This document shows positions 24,900 through 33,627 of a stretch of DNA of 64,000 nucleotides, piece by piece (position 1 is the first letter of the stretch; every line of letters begins with the position of its first letter). The notes under the pieces are model-generated. The model made no database searches. It saw nothing but the letters and a program-made list of their open reading frames with translations, and was not told the DNA's origin. Location of the stretch: positions 186,001 to 250,000 of the forward strand of contig CAKPMX010000002.1 in the NCBI GenBank assembly GCA_934168205.1. Reading direction: 5' to 3'. The translations under genes and the position numbers were made by a program. This stretch comes from an uncultured Bacilli bacterium. GTDB lineage: Bacteria > Bacillota_I > Bacilli_A > RF39 > UBA660.

Positions 24900-25553
24900 A
24901 TGAACGGAGAGAATAATTTTAACAATCAATTTAATGGGGGATTTAATAATCAAATGCCACAACAATCCGGCCCTAATGCTCAAAATGGAAACTTTAATGG
25001 GATGCAAGGAAATGGATTTAATAATCAAATGCCACAAAATAACTTCAATCAACAACAAGGACAATTTCAAAATGGCCCTATGCCTATGCCTATGAATAAC
25101 CAGTTTAATAATGGTCAACAAAAAAATAATGGTACTATCAAAATTGTTGGTATTGTAGTTGGTGTTGCGGCAGTAATTGGTATTGCTTATACTTTTCTAG
25201 GTGGAAAAGGCCTTACTTGTACAAAACACGATAGCATATATGGTATGTCTACTGATGATACAATTAAACTTAAATTTAAAAATGATAAAATTTCAAGAGC
25301 TGATGAAACAATTATTTTGGACATGGGCAGCTATGCTTCTCAAAAAGATACTATTATTGAAAGCTTTAATGAGGAATACGATGAAGATATCTCAGGATTT
25401 TCAATTAGTACTGATACTAATGGTAACAAGGTTACCTTTAAAATATCAGCTACTTCAGAAGAAGCTATAGATGAATATTTTATAGCATATGGAGAACCTG
25501 ATTATGACAGTACTAAATCAACTTTAGAAAAGCGAGGATATTCTTGTAAATAA
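24900..25553 (+). CDS. Asn/Gln-rich single-pass membrane protein with two-Cys outer domain
   Basis: A 217-residue protein with three parts: about 75 residues rich in Asn, Gln, Gly and Met (repeated GFNNQMPQ), a single membrane helix about 80-100, and an outer domain of about 115 residues. The outer domain begins TCTKHD and ends GYSCK, so two Cys near its ends could form a disulfide; it resembles DUF1307 lipoprotein domains. The cytoplasmic low-complexity tail is unusual and may drive clustering. A good promoter precedes it and a terminator follows. Function unknown; compare the protein at 29515. Confidence 0.65.
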   Translation: MNGENNFNNQFNGGFNNQMPQQSGPNAQNGNFNGMQGNGFNNQMPQNNFNQQQGQFQNGPMPMPMNNQFNNGQQKNNGTIKIVGIVVGVAAVIGIAYTFLGGKGLTCTKHDSIYGMSTDDTIKLKFKNDKISRADETIILDMGSYASQKDTIIESFNEEYDEDISGFSISTDTNGNKVTFKISATSEEAIDEYFIAYGEPDYDSTKSTLEKRGYSCK

Positions 25554-25559
25554 TTTTAA

Positions 25560-25588
25560 GTCAAAGAAATTTATTCTTTGACTTTTTT
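25560..25588 (+). terminator. Terminator after the Asn/Gln-rich protein gene
   Basis: Stem GTCAAAGAA / TTCTTTGAC with a five-base loop followed by six T. Confidence 0.85.
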
Positions 25589-25598
25589 ATTGCAATTT

Positions 25599-26249
25599 TT
25601 ACCTAACTCTGTAATGACCTACAATGTCGTTTCTATATTCAAGGATATCTTCTTCATAATATCTTTGATATGGACTAGCATGGTGTATAACAAAGGTAAC
25701 TCCTCTTTTATTTCTTTTATCTGAAACTATTCCAATATGTTTTTGAAAAATAACGATGTCTCCAGCTTGCCATTATTCTATTTTCTTAGGGTTTGTTGTA
25801 AGTGAGATAGCTGTGTGTTCAAAATATATTTTTAAGTTTTTGACTCTTCTAAAATCTATATTTTTATCGATTGTATCTACATCATATAGGTCTTTATTAT
25901 TTTTAATATCTTCATTGACTAATTCCATTAAATCATATCCTGCATCTTTTAGTCCAAAAGCTACTACATCGGTACAAACACCATATTCATCATTTGGATA
26001 ACCTGTGTCATAATATTTACTTTTATATTTTGGATGCTTTTTAATGTAGGCTTTAACATTGCTTAAAATATCGGTTTGATCATCTACTCCGTCATTATCT
26101 TTATCTATTCTACTTGTATATGTTTTTATATTAAAGTCTTTGTTTGAATATTTCTTGTGTGGTATGTAGTTATATATGTATAGTATGTAAGAAATAAATG
26201 CTGCAATTATGATTGCTAATGTTAGTATAATTAGTGTTTTCTTTTTCAT
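25599..26249 (-). pseudogene. DUF1287 gene interrupted by one in-frame stop
   Basis: The reading frame codes for a membrane-anchored DUF1287 protein (helix about 5-27; then DKDNDGVDDQTD, YYDTGYPNDEYGVCTDVV with the family Cys). It stops at TAA (25773-25775) after TTNPKKIE. The same frame continues for another 58 codons with the rest of the domain (WQAGDIVIFQKHIGIVSDKR and ASPYQRYYEEDILEYR...GHYR) to a second TAA at 25599. A single base change (CAA or GAA to TAA) explains this. The truncated protein would lack the C-terminal third of the fold. Sequencing error cannot be excluded. Confidence 0.8.
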
Positions 26250-26377
26250 TTTATCATTCCTAATTTAATGTATTTTAGTTTGTTTCTATATATATTTTAA
26301 TTTATTTATACAATATTCTCAACTCTTTTAATTATTATTTCATGCATTTTTGGCTTTCTTAAAGTTATAAACAAAAA

Positions 26378-26408
26378 AAGAACATATCTTTTTATAAGAT
26401 ATATTCTT
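26378..26408 (-). terminator. Terminator of rlmD
   Basis: Stem AAGAATATATCTT / AAGATATGTTCTT followed by a T run on the minus strand. The remaining bases of the gap 26250-26450 show nothing else. Confidence 0.75.
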
Positions 26409-26450
26409 AGCATATATTTTTTATTGTTAAGAAAACATACATTTTATCAT

Positions 26451-27650
26451 TTAAATTATCTTTCTTTTCAATATAGAAACAGTCTCTACGTGATACGTTC
26501 TTGGAAACATATTAAATGGAGTAACTTCTACCACTTCATATTCTTTTAATAAATTGATGTCTCTAGCTAAGGTTGCTGGATCACATGATACATATACAAT
26601 GTTACTAGGAGAAAGTCTTTTGATATTTTGTATTGTCTTTTGATCTAATCCTAATCTTGGTGGATCTACTATTATCATATCAATATCTTTAAAGTCTTCT
26701 ATAACATTTTCAACCTTATTTTCTATAAATTCTATGTTAGTAATATTGTTTAGTTTTTTATTTAAATTTGCATCTTCTATATTTGATTTAGAATAGTCAA
26801 CTCCGGTTACAAAATCGTCAACAAATTCTGAAACATAGATACCAAAACTACCAGTACCAGAATATAAGTCTAATAATCTCTTTGGCTTTACTTTTTCTAC
26901 TTCAGTTTTTACTTTGTCATATAACTTTTCAGTTAATTTTTCATTTACTTGGAAGAATGAATCAATAGATAAATAATAATTTTTATTACCAATACTAGTA
27001 ATGATTCTTTTCTTTTCTGTTAGATATTCATCATTATATACTAGAACATCAACTTTCTCTTTTAAGTCATTGATATTTAATACTTCGCCCGATATTTTTA
27101 ACATTATTTCTTCCTGATTATTACTTGTACGAATAATGACTTCTGTAATATTATTTTTTGCTGAATTTAACTCTTTTAAAATACTATTAATTCTTGGATT
27201 TAGTAAATAACATTTGTCAATCTTGATGAGATTATTTGAACCTTTTTGATAATAGCCAAGTTGCTTGTCTTTACCATGAAATGTTACTTTATTTCGATAA
27301 TAATATTCATCGGAAAATACTGTTTCTTTTACTTTAGTTGGATTAATTTTAGCGAATTTAACTAGTAGTTCTTGAACTTTACGTCTTTTAAATTCATTTT
27401 CTTTTTTAAATGATAAGTGTTCTAAATCACATCCGCCACAGATGCTGTAATATGGACATTTTTCAATAATTCTATTTGGCGACTTTTCAATAAAATCTAC
27501 TACTTCTGCTACATAGTACTTTTTAGTTTCTTTTATAATATTAATTTTAACAATTTCATTAGGAAGAGCATTTTCGACAAAGCAAATTTTATTATTGATT
27601 TCTGTTATTCCTCTTCCAAAATGATCTAATTTTTCTATTTTAACATTCAT
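26451..27650 (-). CDS. rlmD: 23S rRNA (uracil-C5)-methyltransferase, RlmD/RlmCD type
   Basis: A 399-residue SAM-dependent methyltransferase that makes 5-methyluridine in 23S rRNA. It has a short N-terminal TRAM-like part, the four-Cys iron-sulfur motif (CPYYSICGGC near 65-74 and CYLLNP near 152), the Rossmann segment LLDLYSGTGSFGIYVS near 266, the DPPR motif near 327 and the catalytic Cys in YVSCDPATLARD near 352. In Bacilli one enzyme often modifies both U747 and U1939. Its own terminator follows. Confidence 0.88.
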   Translation of the reverse strand: MNVKIEKLDHFGRGITEINNKICFVENALPNEIVKINIIKETKKYYVAEVVDFIEKSPNRIIEKCPYYSICGGCDLEHLSFKKENEFKRRKVQELLVKFAKINPTKVKETVFSDEYYYRNKVTFHGKDKQLGYYQKGSNNLIKIDKCYLLNPRINSILKELNSAKNNITEVIIRTSNNQEEIMLKISGEVLNINDLKEKVDVLVYNDEYLTEKKRIITSIGNKNYYLSIDSFFQVNEKLTEKLYDKVKTEVEKVKPKRLLDLYSGTGSFGIYVSEFVDDFVTGVDYSKSNIEDANLNKKLNNITNIEFIENKVENVIEDFKDIDMIIVDPPRLGLDQKTIQNIKRLSPSNIVYVSCDPATLARDINLLKEYEVVEVTPFNMFPRTYHVETVSILKRKII

Positions 27651-27726
27651 AATATACCTCTTTTTTTTATTATAACAAAAAGTACATAGTTTTTGAATAT
27701 GATTCCATAATAATAATGGTGATTTT

Positions 27727-29124
27727 ATGAGTTTAGTAAAAAGTATTAAAAGGAAAACGAAATATTCTAAAGATTATATAGTTAAAGAAATGTCTATAAA
27801 GGGTAAAAAAGTAATTTTATTTTTTAATGAAGTACTTACAGACAGTTTTTATATTGATGAATTTATTTTAAAACAATTGATACTACTTGATAAAAAGTCT
27901 CTTAATAAATTAGAAAACGCTCTACCTGTTTCAAATATTATTAAAATTAAATATGAAGAAATGTTTGATTATGTTAATAAGGGTTTTTTAATTATTTGTA
28001 CTAAATATATATATGCAGTTGAAGTTAAAGCGAAACTTGACAGAGGCGTTTCAACTGTAGAAAGTGAATTATCTATTGCTGGACCAAAGGACAGTTTTTC
28101 GGAAAATTTTAATACTAATTTAGGACTTATAAGAAGACGAATTAAGTCAACTAATCTTTATGTTAAAAATATTGAACTTGGAAGAAGAAGTAAAACTAAA
28201 GTTGGTGTTTTATATATTGATGATATTGCTTCTATGAAAACTGTAGAAAGAGTTAATGAAGTGTTAGAAAGAATAGATATTGATGGAATAATTGATTCTA
28301 GTTATTTGAAGACTACATTAGAAGGGCAAAAAAGTTTCTTCCCTACTATTATGATGAGTGAAAGACCAGATAAAAGTGCCATGGCATTATTAGAGGGTAA
28401 AATTGTTATTATTGTAGATATGAGTCCATATGCTTTAATTTTACCGAGTTTCTTTGTTGACTTTTTTCATACAACTGATGATTACTATCAAAAGTCATTT
28501 AATACTACTTTTATTAGAATAATTCGCTTTATTTCTTTTTTAGTTGCGGTATTTACTCCGGCTTTATATATTGCGGTTACAACTAGAAATTATGATATTG
28601 TTCCGTTAGATTTACTTTTAATGTTAAAAGCCGGAAGAACTTTTGTACCTTTTCCGGCCTATATAGAAGCTTTATTTATGATTATTTGTTTTGAAATACT
28701 TAAGGAATCGGATTTGAGAATGTCTAACACATCTGGTTCATCGGTTTCTATCTTGGGAGGGTTAATACTGGGTGATGCTGCTGTTAGTGCTGGAATAGTC
28801 TCTCCTATTATGATCATTGTAATAGCTATTTCTTCTATTGCTGGGCTTGTTTTTTCTTCAGTAGAATTAGTTAATGCATTACGGCTATATAAAATAATTC
28901 TGTTACTTCTTGGTACTATGTTAGGAATTTATGGCGTTGTTTTAGGGACAATATACATTATTTATAAATTATTGACTTTAAAAGTATTTGGCATACCTTA
29001 TTTAGTTCCTTTTATACCGCTTGAAAAGAATGAAATAAATGACTCTATAATTAAAAGAGAAGAAAGTGTAAAAAAGAGAAACTCATTCTTAACAAAAAAT
29101 ATTAATAGAGGTGAATATAAATGA
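27727..29124 (+). CDS. GerA-family spore germination protein (A subunit)
   Basis: A 465-residue protein with a soluble N-terminal domain of about 250 residues and a membrane domain of four or more helices (about 258-410). Family segments include SVSTVESELSIAGPKDSFSENFNTNLGLIRRRI near 100-140, GKIVIIVDMSPYALILPSFF near 215-235 and ILGGLILGDAAVSAGIVSP near 335-355. GerAA/SpoVAF proteins form germinant-gated channels in the spore inner membrane, so this supports endospore formation. It is followed with a four-base overlap by a short GerC-like gene; no GerB permease gene is present here. Confidence 0.85.
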   Translation: MSLVKSIKRKTKYSKDYIVKEMSIKGKKVILFFNEVLTDSFYIDEFILKQLILLDKKSLNKLENALPVSNIIKIKYEEMFDYVNKGFLIICTKYIYAVEVKAKLDRGVSTVESELSIAGPKDSFSENFNTNLGLIRRRIKSTNLYVKNIELGRRSKTKVGVLYIDDIASMKTVERVNEVLERIDIDGIIDSSYLKTTLEGQKSFFPTIMMSERPDKSAMALLEGKIVIIVDMSPYALILPSFFVDFFHTTDDYYQKSFNTTFIRIIRFISFLVAVFTPALYIAVTTRNYDIVPLDLLLMLKAGRTFVPFPAYIEALFMIICFEILKESDLRMSNTSGSSVSILGGLILGDAAVSAGIVSPIMIIVIAISSIAGLVFSSVELVNALRLYKIILLLLGTMLGIYGVVLGTIYIIYKLLTLKVFGIPYLVPFIPLEKNEINDSIIKREESVKKRNSFLTKNINRGEYK

Positions 29125-29525
29125 AAAAGATTATTGTATTAGTCAGTTTATTTATTTTGTTTGGTTTTGTCATAAAGATACCTACCTATCACGAACTAAA
29201 TGATTTAGCTATTATAAAGGGTGTTGGTGTTTCTTATAAGAATAGTAGTTATACAATTTACATGAAGGAAATAATTCCTACAAGAAGTGATGATGGTATA
29301 GAATACAAATATAAAATTTATGAAGCTAGTGCTGATGACTTAGAAAGTGCATTAGAAAAAGTTGCTGATAAAACAAAAAAGAAACTTTACTATAAAAGGT
29401 GTAAGTTTCTTGTTACTGATGTTGATCATAGTGACTTTATAAATGAAATGCTTGATATTAAGCCCAAAAATATTTATCATCCCTCAGATGATGTGAAGGA
29501 CGTACTAGCAAAAACTAATTCTTAA
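29121..29525 (+). CDS. Minimal Ger(x)C-like protein
   Basis: A 134-residue protein: N-terminal hydrophobic segment (4-21) then a domain starting HELNDLAIIKGVGVSYKN, which matches the first domain of Ger(x)C germinant receptor lipoproteins (D-R-x-E-L-N-D-L-A). Standard GerC proteins have about 350-400 residues and a lipobox Cys; this one has neither the Cys nor the two later domains. Its start overlaps the stop of the GerA-family gene. It may be a reduced but working partner or a decayed gene; the intact reading frame favours the former. It overlaps the opposing gene by 11 bases. Confidence 0.65.
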   Translation: MKKIIVLVSLFILFGFVIKIPTYHELNDLAIIKGVGVSYKNSSYTIYMKEIIPTRSDDGIEYKYKIYEASADDLESALEKVADKTKKKLYYKRCKFLVTDVDHSDFINEMLDIKPKNIYHPSDDVKDVLAKTNS

Positions 29526-30027
29526 TTTCTTCACAGGTATATCCTTGATTTTCATAAAATTCTTTTTGTTTGTCTTTTACATTGAAATATTTTAGCAATG
29601 TATCATTGGCAGTATTTACTTGAACAACTGCTTTAATAATAGTTACTGTTGTTATATTATCTTCACTTCTTACGTCTATTCCGTTGATTGAGGAGAAAAA
29701 TTGTATTTCTTCTTCTGGTGTTTTTAGTGAAGATTTTTCATTACTAACAGTTTCTTCTATAGCGTCTAGTTTTTCATACTTAATTGTATTTTGTTCTATG
29801 GAATCTTCTTTATATCTTGATCTACTTGTTATTTTATAAAGATTTATAGTATCTAGTTTTTCACACGATAATACGGAAAGATTACTGAATGATGCTGTAT
29901 GACTATTATCATTTGATAAGTTTACATCTTTGATGGTTGCTCGTAAGACTGGTGGAACAATTATAAATGATAACAATATTATAATTACTAGAAATAACAA
30001 TATATTTATTGGATTTATTTTTTTCAT
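29515..30027 (-). CDS. Membrane-anchored protein with two-Cys outer domain
   Basis: A 170-residue protein with one N-terminal helix (about 7-28) and an outer domain with a Cys near its start (VLSCEKLD about 54) and another at its end (GYTCEEIK about 166). This plan, including the final G-Y-[ST]-C, matches the outer domain of the protein at 24900, so both are likely members of one family related to DUF1307 lipoproteins. Convergent with the germination operon. Function unknown. Confidence 0.55.
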   Translation of the reverse strand: MKKINPINILLFLVIIILLSFIIVPPVLRATIKDVNLSNDNSHTASFSNLSVLSCEKLDTINLYKITSRSRYKEDSIEQNTIKYEKLDAIEETVSNEKSSLKTPEEEIQFFSSINGIDVRSEDNITTVTIIKAVVQVNTANDTLLKYFNVKDKQKEFYENQGYTCEEIKN

Positions 30028-30098
30028 TTGATTAATCCTTTCTATTCTTTCATGTTAATAGTAACATATTGAATACTCTTTTTCAATGTGTTTTTTTA

Positions 30099-30317
30099 TT
30101 AAAGATTTTTCAATCTATTTAATTTTTCTTGAAGAAGTTTTCTTCTATTTTCTTCTTCTTGATTATTTACTTCATAAGATGAATCAGACTTAATAATAAT
30201 TGCTCCTTCATGAACTTCTCCTTTTATTTCATTTTTATTAAGGGTTATTTTTTTTCTGGTAGTTAGTTCTTCACAAACTACTACGTCATCTTCTATCTTG
30301 TCTACTGCATATTTCAT
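30099..30317 (-). CDS. DUF3006 protein
   Basis: A 72-residue protein with the DUF3006 beta fold (MKYAVDKIEDDVVVCEE... then EGAIIIKSD) and a charged helical tail. DUF3006 genes typically sit beside ComEC-like metallo-beta-lactamase genes, as here, with a ten-base gap. ATG 30317 was chosen because TAGGTGAT lies just upstream; the GTG at 30326 is inside that ribosome site. Confidence 0.75.
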   Translation of the reverse strand: MKYAVDKIEDDVVVCEELTTRKKITLNKNEIKGEVHEGAIIIKSDSSYEVNNQEEENRRKLLQEKLNRLKNL

Positions 30318-30326
30318 ATTGATCAC

Positions 30327-31241
30327 CTACCCGTTGGTATTTGTTTTTATGGTTTTAAAAGTTATAATACTTCCATTTGATTCTGCAACAATAGAACCAG
30401 ATTCATCAGTTCTATATATTTTTATATTCTTGTTTTCAAGACGTTTAATTATTTCATCGTGTGGATGTTTATATGTATTATTTTCGCCAACTGAGATAAT
30501 GGCGTAAGTTGGATTTACTTTGTCTAAAAAGGCTTTTGAAGTTGAATACCGTGAACCATGATGTCCTACTTTTAATACATCACTTTTAATGTTTTTATCG
30601 AGAAGTTTTTTTTCTACTTTTGTTGAGGCATCTCCTGTAAATAAAAATGTATTTGTGCCATGTTTTAAACGTAGTACAATTGAAGAATCATTTAAATCTC
30701 TTGAGTTGTTATCAATATATAGAGTCTCAATTGTTGTATCGGTGAATGTAAAACTTTTATCTATTTCAGGACTATTAAAAGCAACTTGTTTTTCTTCTAA
30801 AGCATCTAATACATCTTCAAATGTCTTTGTTGTTGTTAGTACTTCTGGCATATAGAATGTACCTATTGAGAAGTTTTTTATTATGTCATCCATGCCACCG
30901 ATGTGATCTTCATGAGCATGGGTTCCGATTACATATTCAAACTTTTCTATTCCTAAGCTCTTAAAGTAATTTACTAAATATGGCCCATCTTCATTATTAC
31001 CGGCATCTATTAACATATATTCATTATTTTCTTCTATTAGTATAGAGTCTGCTTGTCCAACATCTAAATATGTTATTTTTAAATTATTAGATGTTTCGTT
31101 TATTACTTCGGTTTGCCTTTCTTTAGTTGATGTGTTTTCTTTATTTTTATTATTAGTATTAGGCTGAGTATAAATTCCATATAAATAAACTATTAATAAT
31201 AGTATTAGAGCTATAATTTTATTTTTTGTTTTCTTCTTCAT
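30327..31241 (-). CDS. ComEC-like MBL-fold hydrolase, membrane anchored
   Basis: A 304-residue protein with one N-terminal helix (about 8-24) and an outer metallo-beta-lactamase domain like the C-terminal part of ComEC/Rec2. Metal motifs: THAHEDHIGG near 107-116 (H-x-H-x-D-H), FTGDAS near 195-200, VGHHGSRYSTS near 220. No channel domain is present, so it is not ComEC itself. Extracellular nuclease or phosphodiesterase activity is the common suggestion. Shares an operon with the DUF3006 gene. Confidence 0.85.
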   Translation of the reverse strand: MKKKTKNKIIALILLLIVYLYGIYTQPNTNNKNKENTSTKERQTEVINETSNNLKITYLDVGQADSILIEENNEYMLIDAGNNEDGPYLVNYFKSLGIEKFEYVIGTHAHEDHIGGMDDIIKNFSIGTFYMPEVLTTTKTFEDVLDALEEKQVAFNSPEIDKSFTFTDTTIETLYIDNNSRDLNDSSIVLRLKHGTNTFLFTGDASTKVEKKLLDKNIKSDVLKVGHHGSRYSTSKAFLDKVNPTYAIISVGENNTYKHPHDEIIKRLENKNIKIYRTDESGSIVAESNGSIITFKTIKTNTNG

Positions 31242-31287
31242 ATGATTCTCCTATATTTTTATTATACCATGTTTATTTTAAAATGAA

Positions 31288-31314
31288 AAAGAATTATCTT
31301 ATTGATAACTCTTT
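31288..31314 (-). terminator. Terminator of the mTERF-like gene
   Basis: Stem AAAGAGTTATC / GATAATTCTTT (one mismatch) overlapping the stop codon, followed by TTTTCATTTT on the minus strand. Confidence 0.7.
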
Positions 31315-32845
31315 ATTTTTGACCTGATGATTTATTATCTTTATATTCACTATACTTATAGTCTTTAAGCAACTGTTCTTTAGTTACTTTATACTTACTT
31401 TCAAATCTTTTTGCATGCGTAAATACTTGGTTATATGCTTCTTCCTCATTAAGTAATCCTCTTTCTTTAAGGAAACAGTGTCTAGCATATACTAGTTCTG
31501 GACTAACCATTAGTACATGGGGCTTTTTAACTATTAGCCAAGAGAGTTTTAAATCACTTAGAAGTTCAAACTTTTCGGCTAAACCTTTTTCGCTATAGCC
31601 GATAACGGTTGGCAAAGTTCTAATAATTGTATGTACATCATCATCATTATATCCTAACTCTCCAAGTTTATTCATTCTTCCTTTTATATTTTCAGTCTTT
31701 AATCCTAGCATTGTCGGAAATAACTTTATAATGGAAATTATTTCATCATCTGAATATCCTGATTCTTTAAAGACTTTTATTTTTTCATCAATAGTTGACT
31801 TTTTCATGGTATATAGGGTTGGTGAAGAAGTTGTAATTTTTAAAACTTCTTCTCTTGTTAGACCGAGGGATTCTAATTCTTTTATTTTTGTTCTTATGTT
31901 TTCAGGACTATATGTGTATATCATTGGTACTGTTTTTGTTATTTTATGAATAGCTTCTTTACTATATCCTAATTCACTCAAAAGATTATAGGTAGATTTT
32001 GCTTTATCAGAAGTTATGGTTAACATTGTAGGACTTCTTTTAATCATTATTACTAATTCTTCAGGAGTATATCCTAAAGCTATATACTCATTAAAGCGAG
32101 ATTTAATTCCTTCAAAATTTATACTAAACAAAGCTTGAGCTCTACTAATTATTGCGACTACATTTTGTCTTGTAAAACCAAGAGTTTCAAGGCTACTAAT
32201 TTTCTCATTTAGAGTTTCTATTTTAAAGCCAAAGATTGATGGTAATAAAACTAACATTCTATGTACTCTATCATGACTTATTCCTAGTTCTTCTAAATAA
32301 GATACTTTTTGTTTCATATTATCTTTTGAAAGGCCATAAATTGCTGGGGCTGTTTTGGACATTTTCTTAATTTCTTCTACAGAAAAGCCATATTCGCTTA
32401 AAAACTTTTCTTTGTCTAGAAAATTTTCTTTGCTAAGACTATATAAAACTGGCTCGCTATTAAGCATTTTCAATAATTCTTCTTTAGTATATCCTTTAGA
32501 TAGATAAAAGTTAAATTTTTCTTTTAATTTATCTTTTGCTAGTGTAAAAGTCCTTGGAGTTCTTTTTAATATACTAATAGTTTCTTCTTCTGTATGTCCT
32601 AATTCAATCAAGCAATTGTATTTTTCAAGAAACTTGCCTGCTGAAACACATAATAAACTTGGAGTATCAACTGTTACATTAATTATTTCTTCTGATGTTA
32701 AACCTAAACTACTAAACACTGCCCAGGTAGCTTGTGTTGTTAACATTGATGTTTCTTCCAATGAATCTTTAATTAATAATGATGATGTTATTTTTTCTAT
32801 TTGTTCTTCGCTATATCCTAGTTTTGCAAGATATTCTTTGTACAT
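31313..32845 (-). CDS. mTERF-like helical repeat protein
   Basis: A 510-residue protein made almost wholly of a 35-residue repeat. From about residue 42 to 426 there are eleven consecutive units of exactly 35 residues with the pattern L-x-x-L-G-[FYLI]-[ST]-x-E-E-[IV]-x-x-[IM]-[IL]-x-x-x-P, then a short hydrophobic strand-turn and a helix K-[IL]-x-[EK]-[KR]. This is the mTERF motif, known mainly from nucleic-acid-binding proteins of mitochondria and chloroplasts, where the repeats form a superhelix around DNA or RNA. No signal peptide or membrane helix is present and the tail is basic. A nucleic acid target is inferred. Strong repeat regularity; family assignment by eye. Confidence 0.75.
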   Translation of the reverse strand: MYKEYLAKLGYSEEQIEKITSSLLIKDSLEETSMLTTQATWAVFSSLGLTSEEIINVTVDTPSLLCVSAGKFLEKYNCLIELGHTEEETISILKRTPRTFTLAKDKLKEKFNFYLSKGYTKEELLKMLNSEPVLYSLSKENFLDKEKFLSEYGFSVEEIKKMSKTAPAIYGLSKDNMKQKVSYLEELGISHDRVHRMLVLLPSIFGFKIETLNEKISSLETLGFTRQNVVAIISRAQALFSINFEGIKSRFNEYIALGYTPEELVIMIKRSPTMLTITSDKAKSTYNLLSELGYSKEAIHKITKTVPMIYTYSPENIRTKIKELESLGLTREEVLKITTSSPTLYTMKKSTIDEKIKVFKESGYSDDEIISIIKLFPTMLGLKTENIKGRMNKLGELGYNDDDVHTIIRTLPTVIGYSEKGLAEKFELLSDLKLSWLIVKKPHVLMVSPELVYARHCFLKERGLLNEEEAYNQVFTHAKRFESKYKVTKEQLLKDYKYSEYKDNKSSGQK

Positions 32846-32918
32846 ATTACTTCCTCTTTCTCATTTGCACTATTAGTATACACTATTTTTTAAATATTAA
32901 ATAGTCTTATGTAGCATT

Positions 32919-33407
32919 TTATAACTTTATTATATTAACCGTTACGTTATTATCCTTTAGTATATTTATTAAATCAGTCGTCTTAAGCCAAATGCTTGCG
33001 GTATTATCATTTGGATGAACACCTATTATATTGTTTGGTATTAATAATTCTTCATCAATATATATTTTTGTTTTGCGTTTTTTATCGTTTAAGGTTCCTA
33101 AAGGAGTAACTGAGCCTTTTGTTAAGTTTAAGATTGATTTTAGCTCTTCTTCGCTGGCAAAACTTAAAGGTCTGGTATTATTATCTGTTCTAAACTTTTT
33201 TAAATCTACTTTTTTAGAACCTTTTACGGTTATTAAATAATAATTTTCTTTTTTATCATCGTGAAGGAATAAATTTTTGGCATCTCCTTCTTTATATGGG
33301 ATATTTATTTTTTCTAAGTCCCTCATATTATATACGGCTTGATGTTCGGTTATCTCATACCAGATATTTTTACTTTTTAAATATTCATATATTTCGTTTT
33401 TATTCAT
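32919..33407 (-). CDS. YbaK/ProX-type aminoacyl-tRNA deacylase
   Basis: A 162-residue protein of the prolyl-tRNA editing domain family (PrdX-like). Typical motifs are EHQAVYNMRDLEKINIPY near 21-38, NLFLHDDKKENYYLITVKGSKKVDLKKF near 45-72 with the catalytic-site Lys, GSVTPLGTLND near 98 and GVHPNDNTASIWL near 129. Such enzymes hydrolyse Ala-tRNA(Pro) or other mischarged tRNA in trans. Encoded alone just downstream of two tRNA genes. Confidence 0.85.
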   Translation of the reverse strand: MNKNEIYEYLKSKNIWYEITEHQAVYNMRDLEKINIPYKEGDAKNLFLHDDKKENYYLITVKGSKKVDLKKFRTDNNTRPLSFASEEELKSILNLTKGSVTPLGTLNDKKRKTKIYIDEELLIPNNIIGVHPNDNTASIWLKTTDLINILKDNNVTVNIIKL

Positions 33408-33495
33408 TTGACTTACCTCTATTTATAATTTTTGCAGTTATTATTGTATAAGTACTATAATTGATAGTTATTAAATTGTTACCAATTATAAAAGA

Positions 33496-33522
33496 AAAAG
33501 TAATCATTTTTTGATTACTTTT
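33496..33522 (-). terminator. Terminator of the tRNA operon
   Basis: Stem AAAAGTAATCA / TGATTACTTTT downstream of tRNA-Leu on the minus strand, followed by TTC and A/T-rich sequence. Confidence 0.8.
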
Positions 33523-33533
33523 AATTATCAACT

Positions 33534-33618
33534 TGGTGCGGGTAACAGGAGTTGAACCTGCAAGCCTTGCGGCACTAGATCCTAAGTCTAGCGCGTCTGC
33601 CAATTCCGCCATACCCGC
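33534..33618 (-). tRNA. tRNA-Leu (anticodon TAG)
   Basis: Acceptor stem GCGGGTA pairs with TACCCGC; the anticodon stem-loop CTAGA-CTTAGGA-TCTAG places TAG at the anticodon; a long variable arm (class II) and the T arm GCAGG-TTCAACT-CCTGT follow. The 3' CCA is encoded. It is the second tRNA of a two-tRNA operon, nine bases after the CAT tRNA. Confidence 0.95.
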
Positions 33619-33627
33619 AACATAATA

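Noticed and set aside
24876..25121. Minus-strand reading frame opposite the Asn/Gln-rich coding segment
   Set aside because: Shadow of a repetitive coding sequence; no ribosome site and composition (His/Ile/Leu-rich) is explained by the opposite strand.
27681..27712. Possible sigma-G promoter (ACATA-N17-CATAATA) before the GerA-family gene
   Set aside because: The -10 matches well, but the transcript would start within or after the ribosome site, leaving almost no leader. I did not list it as a feature.
31400..32800. Periodic 105-base similarity across this region
   Set aside because: Explained by the 35-residue protein repeats of the mTERF-like gene, not by a DNA satellite or array.
33400..33612. 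A 70-residue reading frame on the minus strand next to yba K-type gene
   Set aside because: Its N-terminal half is simply the tRNA-Leu gene read as codons (MAELADALDLGSSAARLAGSTPVTRT), a well-known annotation artefact.
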